Both the position numbers and the translations under genes were made by a program. Source: Phytophthora quininea (Eukaryota > Oomycota > Peronosporomycetes > Peronosporales > Peronosporaceae). Taken from it: a stretch of 64,000 bases of DNA. Location: positions 16,107-80,106 of the forward strand of contig JAAVTG010000629.1 of NCBI GenBank assembly GCA_011947345.1, in the 5' to 3' direction. Every line of letters begins with the position of its first letter. Position 1 is the stretch's first letter. This document shows, piece after piece, positions 22,358-30,739 of the stretch. A model generated the notes under the pieces. The model was not told the DNA's origin and did not search any database. It worked only from the letters and a program-made list of their open reading frames with translations.

Positions 22358-23200
22358 CTAGCCGCGAGTGGCCATCGCGTTCCGCGTGCGACGAACCTTT
22401 CCCGCTGCAGGGCTCCCAGCTGCGGCAGCTGCCGCAACAGCTCTCCCTTCGACGACACTCCCCGACGCACCATCGCGATTCTCCTCTTCGTCGACATCGC
22501 GCTGCACCAGAGCACGAGCCTTAGGGCTGCGTCCAGACTGCATCGGCGCACTCTTGCGCTTCAAAACGGGAGGGTGCACCTCGACGATCCGATCCGGCGC
22601 AGGTACTTCGAGCTGCACACTGCCCTTGGCAATGTCCGAGAAGTAGCCGATGTTGTGCACCTGCCGGAACTCGTACACAGCGCCCACACGAAAGTTGGCA
22701 CGTGCCACTCGCGGCGACCCTGTCTTCCTCTTTGCGTCCCAGACGGTAACCTGCGCGATGAAAGGCTTGCCGTTGACACTGTTGAGCTCGGAGAGGGTCT
22801 CTTGTACCTCGTCAAAGAGGCCATGCGCCATGGAGTCGACAAGCGTCACGCGCGTGCCATTGTCGGCGATCAGCCTCTCCGAGGCATAACAGCACATCTT
22901 GATAGTGACGTTCACGCCGGCGACTGGCTCACTAGACGAGATGAATTCCCGTAGATCCCCTACGTTTGAGAAAAGTTCGTGACCTCGTCCTCGCGCTGCT
23001 ACAGCACAGCGCCGCTGCGCAGGCCGTCGAGCAGCTTCATGAGGTGATGCGATGCGAGGGAAGGGGGCGCTTGAGCGACGCGCGCTTGGTGGTCGGCCGG
23101 GTAGCTGCTTGCGGCCGGGGGCGCAAAAACAAAAATGAGAGAGCCTCTGAACGACTCGCAAGGCAGCGGCGCCGAGCGCTGCCAGCAAGCACTTCAACAT
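22358..23200 (-). CDS. Uncharacterised protein, possible OB-fold-like core
   Basis: A 280-codon minus-strand frame starts at ATG 23200. The first ~75 residues are basic and Ala-rich and may be partly intronic: a second ATG near 23045 followed by a GTAGCAG site suggests an alternative short first exon. The core (residues about 80-215) alternates hydrophobic strands: VAGVNVTIKMCCY, NGTRVTLVDSMA, KPFIAQVTVWDAKR, NFRVGAVYEFRQV. This is compatible with a beta-barrel nucleic-acid-binding fold such as an OB fold, but no family is recognised. The tail is Ala/Gly-rich and basic. It lies next to a Helitron Rep; some Helitrons carry replication-protein-A-like genes, but no link is shown. Confidence 0.45.
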   Translation of the reverse strand: MLKCLLAALGAAALRVVQRLSHFCFCAPGRKQLPGRPPSARRSSAPFPRIASPHEAARRPAQRRCAVAARGRGHELFSNVGDLREFISSSEPVAGVNVTIKMCCYASERLIADNGTRVTLVDSMAHGLFDEVQETLSELNSVNGKPFIAQVTVWDAKRKTGSPRVARANFRVGAVYEFRQVHNIGYFSDIAKGSVQLEVPAPDRIVEVHPPVLKRKSAPMQSGRSPKARALVQRDVDEEENRDGASGSVVEGRAVAAAAAAGSPAAGKVRRTRNAMATRG

Positions 23201-23209
23201 GACCTTCGT

Positions 23210-23843
23210 AGCCTAAATCAGTATATAAAGCAGTACTCTCCTCAGACTTTTTACGGGCGGCCTCGAACCCTGCAGACTTTTGAAGCTATTATATCTGGCA
23301 ATGGATTAGTCCCATTTAGTATGGGTACACTCACAAATGCGAGCGGTTTCCTTGGTACATCAGGGTACACTCCCGGATGGCTACAAAAATCTCGGCGCTA
23401 ATTCTCATAGAAAAAGCGGCCTTTTAGGCCAACTCTTGGTCCCACTAACATCATGCGCCCTTACAGTCGGAATAAAAATAACCCTCGTTTTATTAGCTGT
23501 TAACTCATTCGGAGGAGGTGATCCACCTGTAGGGTCGCGGCTTTTTCCGTTTTAGCTTACGAACGCTGTCGCATACATGCTCTTATATAGAGGGAAAATT
23601 CCTTAGTTTTGGCCCCCAGGAGAGCGATTATATATTATAACCCTAATCTCTTTTGAAAAATAATACTGTAAAAGGGTGTAAAAAGAAGTAAATGGGGGCT
23701 TCGCCCCAACTAGGCTAACTATACTATACTATGCATATCACGCAAATCTCGATGGATGCAGCTAGTGATATGCTACCACCAGGCCTCATTTGAAGTTTGT
23801 ATGAAAATTACGATTGGACGGTCGGAGATTTAACGATATTCAT
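23210..23843. other. AT-rich tract of foreign composition with a perfect hairpin
   Basis: Base composition drops in GC relative to its neighbours, notably in 23440-23760. It contains a perfect stem-loop GGGGCTTCGCCCC at 23695-23707 followed by AACTAG. Short frames (23135-23555) are not recognised. A hairpin shortly before CTAG resembles a Helitron 3' end; organellar or extrachromosomal origin is the alternative. No gene is supported. Confidence 0.4.
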
Positions 23844-24048
23844 CCATAAAGGTGAATTTGCGGACAAGGAGCTTCAGAACAGCCGTGCGAGAGAAGAAGA
23901 CAACACGGAGGCCGCACAAAGAGCTACTGGAACTGACGAGATGGACGACGCATCAATGAAACAGGTTCACCATAAGATAGCATCCGACATGTGGCAAAGC
24001 TACCTTGTAGTATTCGTCGCTGGTAGAGATGGCGAGGTTGTTGTCTAA
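23844..24048 (+). pseudogene. Harbinger transposase C-terminal tail
   Basis: About 65 codons identical or nearly so to the C-terminus of the transposase in element B. They are acidic in the middle and end VVFVAGRDGEVVV before TAA. The catalytic core that should precede it is at 12403-12848, separated by the 11-kb block. It cannot act alone. Confidence 0.7.
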
Positions 24049-24218
24049 TAGCATTCGTTCATGAAACAAAAGTTCGCGTTGGAAATTATGCGTTCAAAAA
24101 GGCAGCTCGCGCTCAATCCGCTGGATCAATCCGCTATCTGCCGGAATTCGGGAGGATTGAATCCGCTGGAATATGACCATTTTTCCGCTGGAATTTGGCA
24201 CTGCAGCACGCACCCTAA
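23844..24218. mobile_element. PIF/Harbinger element A, right half (ends GCACGCACCC + TAA)
   Basis: From 23844 the sequence matches the right part of the Harbinger copy at 47048-47973, including the 3' non-coding region with repeated TCCGCTGGA words, to the terminal repeat ending at 24215. TAA follows. The coding part, to the stop at 24048, is the transposase C-terminus (EFADKELQNSRAREEDNTEA to GRDGEVVV). Confidence 0.7.
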
Positions 24219-24275
24219 GTGTGGACACTTGAGGACAAACGCGGTCTCTTCAACGCGGCTTTTCGTCCAATCGCG

Positions 24276-24283
24276 CACTTTCC
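24276..24283 (+). promoter_or_regulatory. Possible oomycete initiator of the transporter gene
   Basis: CACTTTCC lies 17 bp upstream of the ATG at 24293 and resembles the oomycete initiator consensus YCATTYY with one mismatch. Only 77 bp separate the start codon from the Harbinger end at 24215, so little native promoter remains. Confidence 0.3.
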
Positions 24284-24292
24284 CCCTGCAAG

Positions 24293-25980
24293 ATGCGCGA
24301 CCGGGACGTGCTGCAGCGCGAGGGCGTGCTGTCGGCCGTGGCCATGCTGGTGTCCGGCACCTTCAGTACCGTCATCATGAAGACCGAGTACGCGGTGCGG
24401 TCGCAAGGTTCGGCCTCATGCATGGACCCGGAGACCAACGAGATGACGGCGTTGTGTCCCTTCGCCAAGCCCTGGTTCGGAGTGCTGCAGATGAAGCTGG
24501 CCATGGCGCTGTGTCTGGCCTTCCTGTACGCACGCAAATGCACGCAGCACCGCCAATACTTGGAGACGCCAGTGCTGCGCATGCACAAGGGCGGCAAGAG
24601 GTACGTGGCGACTGCTCCGTCCGAGGAAGACATGGCTGCCATCAAGCGCAAGTACGCGGGTCACGCTGAGGCTGAGAACAAGGTGGACGCGCTCAAGCGC
24701 AAGTACAGATCGCACCGCAACGGAGACGCCAATGAAGAGTCTCCGCTGCTTGGCCCACGGCTGCTCAACGGCGGGGAGGACCAACAAGGACGTGTAGCAT
24801 TCCGCACCTTGGCGGCGATCGCTGTGCCGGCGCTGCTGGATCTGCTGCAGACTGTGCTGTCCAATGTCGGCTTGCTGTGGATCTCGTCGTCGGTGTATCA
24901 GATGGCGAGGGGCTCCATCATCATCTTCAGCGCCTTCTTCTCGGTGCGACTCATGGGCAAGAAGCTCTACGGCTACCACTACGCCAGCATTTGGATCGTC
25001 ATGCTGGCAGTTGCGTTGGTTGGGTACGCCGGGGTGGGTCACAGCTCCAACGACTCAACTGCAGGAAGTGATAGCTCGGTGAACGCGATGCTGGGTCTGT
25101 GCTTCATCATCGCAGCGCAGGTACTGTGCGCGCTCCAGATCGTGGTCGAGGAGCACATGATGCTGGCACTGAACGTGAGCCCGATGCTGCTGGTGGGGTT
25201 CGAAGGGCTCTGGGGGCTAGTGTTTTACGTCCTGCTGATCCCAATCCTCACGCTCACCCCCGCAGGAGGGACCGCCTTTGCGCGTACCTGGCACGAAGAC
25301 TTCATCGACTCGTTCGTGCAGGTGTGCAACTCGCCCACGCTCACGGGGCTTATCCTGGCCTACATCGTGGCGGTGGGCACGCTGAATGTGACGGGAAATT
25401 ACGTTACCAAGCATCTATCGGCCGTCATGCGGAGCATTGCAGAGGTACGTGCACGAGTGTCGAACGGTGGTCACACGTGTGAATTCGCCCCGTGTTGCTA
25501 AAAGATCCTGTTGCTTGACACCTATTTGCTGCAGACGCTGCGCACGCTTGGGGTCTGGATGCTTAGTCTGTTCGTCTACTATGTGATGCAATGGCAAGGC
25601 AAAGCCTCGCCTGGCGAGCGATGGACTATCTTCAGTTGGTACGGCGCCGAGATCTCGTGTCCTCTGCAGCAACGTCCTTGATCTAATTACCCACGTTGTG
25701 CGCAGGCTGGAGCTGCTGGGATTCGTGCTCATGGTGTACGGCACTCTGGCGGTGCGTGTGTGGCTCGATTGCAATTTGCAATCCTCGCCGAGCTTGCTCT
25801 GTCCGCCCGAGCTGATGTTGATCACGCTGACCGTGTGTTTTGTCGTTGTCGTTGCGTGCGCAGTACAAGCAGCTGATTCAGCTGCCGTTTTCGGGCCTCT
25901 ACAAGGAGGAAGAGCGTGAGCGTCGTCGCGGCCGCGGAGCCGCCATGAAGTCGCCCTTCATGGGGAACTTGCACAAGTAG
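24293..25980 (+). CDS. Drug/metabolite (SLC35/EamA-like) transporter, four exons
   Basis: Four exons can be drawn: 24293-25444, 25535-25638, 25706-25751 and 25864-25980, with introns of 90, 67 and 112 bp, all GT..AG and phase-consistent. They give about 472 residues. The product has around ten hydrophobic helices (for example VLSAVAMLVSGTFSTVIM, FRTLAAIAVPALLDLLQTV, SIWIVMLAVALVGYAGV, MLGLCFIIAAQVLCALQIV). A hydrophilic loop of about 80 residues follows helix 2, and the C-terminus is basic (EEERERRRGRG). This layout and the SSVYQMARGSIIIFSAFFSV stretch fit the DMT superfamily, closest in form to SLC35F-type carriers. Substrate is unknown. The reading frame is intact. A Harbinger element ends 77 bp upstream and a hAT insertion lies about 100 bp downstream, so both flanks have been remodelled. 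Confidence 0.85.
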
Positions 25981-26072
25981 AAGTGGCAGCAGCAGCGGCA
26001 ACCGGTCCGTACGCCATACAAATGTAAAGCGAGGTTCCAATCCATGTATGTGTGCAGGCGACGTAGCATCAG

Positions 26073-26082
26073 CAGGCATGCT
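26073..26082. repeat. Left tip of the smaller hAT-like element, cut off by nested insertion
   Basis: CAGGCATGCT at 26073-26082 equals the first ten bases of the 1.43-kb element whose second copy starts at 40630. The rest of that element continues after the nested hAT at 33677. GGCATGCT (26075-26082) is also the target duplication of the nested element. Confidence 0.75.
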
Positions 26083-26215
26083 TAGAGTTGGGTAACAAAT
26101 AATCCAATCGATTTATCTATCGGATCTGATCCGATCACAGTCGTTTCTAGTCGGATTGTGTTTGAATCGGGTCAAAAATCGATCCGATCCGATCCAAACC
26201 GATCCGATCGGATTG
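26083..26215. repeat. hAT left terminal and subterminal repeats
   Basis: A 13-bp terminal repeat is followed by many overlapping GATCCGATC-type words on both strands (26120-26215). hAT transposases typically bind such subterminal motifs. The same words recur at the right end. Confidence 0.75.
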
Positions 26216-26382
26216 GAGGGCGATAGAAAGCTATTGGGTAAAACATAGCAAAATTTCTACCAGTTAAAATGTCTCCGGGGCCGCTAGAGGACTCGATCTC
26301 GATGATATTCTGTCTTGAGCGATACCCCTATCGTACAACGCGGGGAGCATCTGCTGCTACCTGTTGGCCGACTAGAAGACGA

Positions 26383-28248
26383 CGGTGAGCCCCGTGGTGC
26401 CGACGGCTGTGCACGCCGCCCACAAGAACTACACGACCCACGTGCTGCCGATCCTGTTCGACGGCCTGGACCGCTCCAAGAAGTGGCAGATGAAGAAGGG
26501 TGCGCTGGACCTGATCGTCGAGTGCCCGAACCATGCCTGCCGGACATCGTCCCTCAGGTAACGGACTGCATGTGGGACACCTGCAAGGAGATCAAGGAGG
26601 CCGCCAAGGAGACGATGACCAAGGTTTGCAACGTGGTGGGCAACCAGGACATTGAGTCCTGCATCCCGGCGCTGGTGAGCTGCCTGGCGAACCCGACGGA
26701 GGTGCCCGAGTGCACGCACAAGCTGGCGTCGACGACGTTCGTCAAGACGGTGGAAGCGCCCGCCCTTGCCATCATGGAGCCGCTGCTGCAGCGCGCGCTG
26801 AAGGAGGGCAAGACGGCCGTGAAGCGCCAGGCCGCCGTCATCATCGACAACATGTGCAAGCTGATGGACGACCCGGCCGAGGCGCAGCTGTTCATCCCGA
26901 AGCTGCTGCCGGGCCTGAAGAAGGTGATCGAGACCCAGGCCGACCTGGAGTGCTGTGAGATCGCCACTCGCGCCCACGAGACGCTGTTCGTGACTGGTGG
27001 TTCCATGGAGGTGTCGGAGGACGAGCTGAAGGTGGACTACGCCAACGTCCACAAGGTGGTGGTGGAGTCGATCGCGGCCGCCCCCGCCGCCGTGAGGGCT
27101 GGCATCGACTCGTTCGCGGTGGACTTCGTGACCCGCGTCTGCTTCTTCCTGGTGGCTGCTCGCAACTTTAACAAGACGATCTTCGAGAAGCAGATGACGG
27201 CTACTTCAAGGCGGTCATGAAGGCGGACGACATCAAGCCGCTGGTCAACGAGATCCGCGACCGGTGCTTCAAGGAGAACAAGAGCATCTTCATCGAGGAC
27301 GTGGACTGCGACGAGGGCATCCCGTGCCTGTGCATCTGCGAGTTCTTGCTCGCCTACGGTGGTATGACCTGCTCAACAACGCCCGTCTCCGCCTGAAGCG
27401 CGGCCACCGCTACGGTTTGTGCGGCCCTAACGGTTGCGGTAAGTCTACGCTAATGCGCGCCATCGCGAACGGCCAGCTTGACGGCTTCCCTGCGAAGGAC
27501 GAGCTGAAGGCAGTGTTCGTGGAGCACAACGTGCAGGAGTCGGAGGTCGAGCTGTCGGTAGTGGACTTCATCCTTGCGGATGAGGACCTGAAGGTGACCC
27601 CGCGCCAGGAGGTCATGAACTCGCTGTCGAGCGTCGGCTTCACGCCGGAGATGCAGGCCCAGGCCGTGGCCACGCTGTCGGGTGGTTGCAAGATGAAACT
27701 GGAGCTACCTTCACTATGCTACAGAAGGCCGACATCCTGCTGCTTGATGAGCCGACGAACCACTTGGACGTGAAAAACGTTGCGTGGCTGGAGAACTACC
27801 TGTTGAACTGCCGAACGTGACGAGCATCATGGTGTCGCACGACTCTGGTTTCCTGGACACGGTGTGCACGAACATCATTCACTACGAGACGCGCAAGCTG
27901 AAGATCTACAAGGGCAACCTGTCGAAGTTCGTGGAGGTGAAGCCGGAGGCCAAGGCGTACTACGAGCTGGACGCTGCGACGTTCAAGTTCACGTTCCCAG
28001 AGCCGAGTTTCCTTGCCGACATCAAGAACGAGGGTACGCCCATCGTTCGTCTGACGAACTGCTTGTACAAGTACCCTAGCACGGACAAGCCGTCGATCAG
28101 CAACATCTCTGTGACGTGCGCTATGACGAGCCGTATCGCCGTGCTCGGCCCGAACGGTGCCAGTAAGTCTACGATGATCAAGATGCTGACGGGCGAAGAT
28201 CGCCGACGGCCGCGAAAACGGCACATCTGCTACTGGACCAATGACTAG
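26383..28248 (+). pseudogene. Translation elongation factor 3 (eEF3) pseudogene, truncated
   Basis: The plus strand carries, in several frames, part of the eEF3 HEAT-repeat region (VVPTAVHAAHKNYTTHVLP at 26393; KQAAVIIDNMCKLMDDPAEA-like stretch near 26830). The first ABC domain follows, with Walker A GPNGCGKST (about 27425), the signature region [10 protein letters not shown] and Walker [14 protein letters not shown]. Next are an H-switch region (SHDSGFLDTVC) and the start of the second ABC domain, where Walker A reads GPNGASKST with Ser replacing the usual Gly. Homology ends at about 28225. eEF3 is the ATPase that helps release deacylated tRNA from ribosomes in fungi and oomycetes. The N-terminal repeats, chromodomain and second ABC core are missing and there are at least four frameshifts. 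It sits inside a hAT element. Confidence 0.85.
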
Positions 28249-28279
28249 CTAAACAGCATCATAATGAAGTGAACCGCTG

Positions 28280-30367
28280 CTAGTAATTGAAAAAATGAAT
28301 GATGGAAGGAGCTTCTGCTTCTGTATTACCAGCGAAGGTCGACAGGATCAGCATGGACATCACCGGAGGTTGCATTGAATCAAGAAATGCTTGCAACTCC
28401 AACATGGCTGAGATGGCATCGTCCTTAAGTCGAGCGCGTCGTTTGGTGATTGTAGTTCCTGATGCAGAAAATGCTTGTTCGCTAGGCACTGAGGTTGCCA
28501 TTACAGCAAGATAATCTCGTGCCATCATCTGTACACGCGGGAACGACGACGCTTCATCTCTCATCCATCGGCATACGTTTCTGCTTGGTGTTTTCATGGC
28601 CATAGTCGTGTCTTTATGGTCAAGCCACCTACTTAACTCACTTGCGAAAGATTCACCAATATCGCGTTCAGGCGTAACCAAGCCGAGGTGTTCATCCATA
28701 AGTGAGCCCAAAGCTTCCTCGTCTTCGACTTCTTCTTCTTGTTCTTGCGTTTGCATCATCGCTCTAGCGCTTGCTTCTCTTCTCTCGTGCTCATACCGAT
28801 ACTGGGATTCGAACTCTGCTTCGACGATACGTTTCGCGTCGGCGATTTCAATGCCAATCTTGACTAGGTGGGACTTAACCCGTGGATCAAGGACGGCAGC
28901 AATCTGTGCCTCTCTAGTCTTGACGTGCGGTATGTACTCGTCAAGCTTCTGTTTGAAGGCGCGCGCAAAGTCTTTCGTATACCAAGAGGCAGCAGTATCT
29001 TTCGTCTTGGCCGCGTGTTTCGAGACGAGGTCAAAACCAATAACGCGACGCCAAAGGTGGGGTAGTTTTTGCCAGACATCATTGTAGTTGCAGCCTTAAT
29101 TGGTCTGAGGAACCTTGCGAGCTCCGCCAAGTACCCCCATGTTGCCTCTGGTATCGACTCAGCGAGCCGATCGCTTGGCCCAATGATGAATTCTTTGTAG
29201 CCTTCGTGTTTCCCCGAATTCTGCGTTGAAGCTCTTGAATTGCCTCCTTTAAAGAGCGTGCTGAAGCTAGCATCGTTAGCGTGCTGTTCCATCGCGTCAC
29301 ACAGTCTAGTGCTGGTGCTACAAACGCTACATCTATAGATGTGCACACTTTTGTAGCGCCTCTAGAAGTGACGGCGAGTCCGATATCTTCTTCAGGATGT
29401 CACGGATTATACCCACGCCGTCGTCCATTATTGGACATTGTTTGAGACCTTCTTTGACTGCCAGTTGAAACACATGAGCCAGGCAGCGCACTTGAACGAC
29501 CTTTAAAGGATGCGTAGGGGTCTGTCCAGGCCCTGATGGCGGATCAGAAATCCTCAAACCTTCATTGCTAGCAACTTCGCCTTCCAGTTCCTTGTTAATT
29601 GCGGTAACCATTGTGCCATTGTTGCTAGCGTTGTCCGTTGTGATTGTCCACAATTTTGTAACGAGGACTGATCCATCGCACGGACGGTGTCGAGCAGGTG
29701 CTGCGCGAGCCTATTGCCGGGTGAGGGTATTCCACTCTCGTAAAGCCGACCATAACAGATCGGATATTCCAGTCGTCGTCAATAAAATGCATGGTGATAA
29801 CCATGTACCCTTTGTTAGCCGCCGAAGTCCACATATCGGTGGTAAGTGCAGCACGGCAGTTTGCAACTCCTTGCAGTAATTCACGTCTCACGAGTGCCTT
29901 CTCACACGCCCAACGCTCCATAATCTTTTTACGCACAGTCTTGCGCGTCGGTGGCGTGTAGTCCGGATTGAGTGACTCGCAGAAGGAGCGAAACTCATCC
30001 TTCTCAACCAAGTTTAGTGGGAGTGAAGATTTCACGATTAAAGCTACCAACTCAGCATCGACAGCATCCTTGTCCAAAGTTCGCTGCTTCACGAAGCGCT
30101 CGAAGCCAAAGTCCAGTAAGTCAGGCTGTCGGGATTTCTTATTGACGCCGCCATAAACTTCTGGGTGCTTCTGTCTGAGATGGCGACGAAATGTAGAGTG
30201 CGCGCAAGTACTCCAGTGAGGCCCTGAGTCAGCAGAACAGAGTAGACAGGCATATGATCCCTTGTTGTTTTCGTGGATATATGTCCAGACGTCAGATCTT
30301 TTTGTGTTTGCGATCCCTGCGAGGTGCTAGAAGACATGTTTGTGCTTGAGTTCTCTTGCTCCTCCAT
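28280..30367 (-). pseudogene. hAT transposase (BED finger, RNase H-like core, hAT dimerisation)
   Basis: From an ATG at 30367 downwards the minus strand encodes a Ser/Gln-rich start and a BED-type zinc finger (YACLFC, then FRRHLRQKHPEVYG near 30180). The RNase H-like core follows: LTTDMWTSAANKGY with the first Asp, and TITTDNASNN with the second. VRCLAHVFQLAVKEGL carries the hAT CxxH block. The C-terminal hAT dimerisation region has VMATSVPSEQAFSASG, with the Glu, and KRRARLKDDAIS. Several frame changes (around 30090, 29640, 29340 and 28800) split it, so it is probably inactive unless these are sequence errors. It would excise and reinsert elements with the 8-bp duplications seen here. Confidence 0.85.
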
Positions 30368-30739
30368 GTTGTGAAGTGATAGCTCCAGGAGAGGTAGAGA
30401 GAGGGGGGTGAACGGCTTCGCACTAGCTCGCAAATGCGAAAATGATTTTGATCGCCGCCAGCGGGAATATGAAGCCCGAGTCTGATCGGATCGGATCGGA
30501 TCGGATCCGATTGGATGCGCCGTATTTCATCTCGTCGCTGGGCTCCGTTAAACGTATGAAAGGCCAAACGACAGACAACTCGCTGACGCCGATCAAAAGT
30601 GTGCTCTGCTTCCTCCTTTCACCACCAATAACGTCGTATCAGCGGCCAGTAGACGTCACCGCACCACGAATGTTACGATTCCATCTCTCAAACCACCTTA
30701 CGACTGCACAAGCCGTACCACCAGCGCTGCCGGTCACCT

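Larger units (their letters stand above)
12849..23843. mobile_element. Candidate 11-kb insertion carrying several genes
   Basis: Alignment to the intact Harbinger copy at 47048-47973 places both breakpoints at the same point of the transposase gene. CCATA is present at both edges (12844-12848 and 23844-23848) as a possible target duplication. Left edge reads GCGTAAAACCTCCGAC; the right edge, read inward on the other strand, includes CGTTAAATCTCCGAC. These resemble a short imperfect inverted repeat with repeated CTCCGAC boxes next to the left end. Contents are a Cys/His-repeat protein, Helitron helicase and Rep remnants, a SET-domain gene, an uncharacterised gene and an AT-rich tract. It might instead be the sum of several independent insertions. 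Confidence 0.45.

Noticed and set aside
23337..23555. Hydrophobic 72-codon frame in the AT-rich tract as an organellar protein
   Set aside because: No organellar protein motif could be recognised, and the frame is short and interrupted.
24877..25071. Alternative frames over the transporter gene
   Set aside because: The main frame gives a coherent multi-helix protein with phase-consistent introns; the others are shadows.
26120..26215. GATCCGATC repeats as a possible CRISPR-like or satellite array
   Set aside because: Irregular overlapping words on both strands next to a transposon end, mirrored at the other end. They are hAT subterminal repeats.
26429..27052. 207-codon minus-strand frame
   Set aside because: Antisense shadow of the eEF3 HEAT region, driven by high GC and codon bias.
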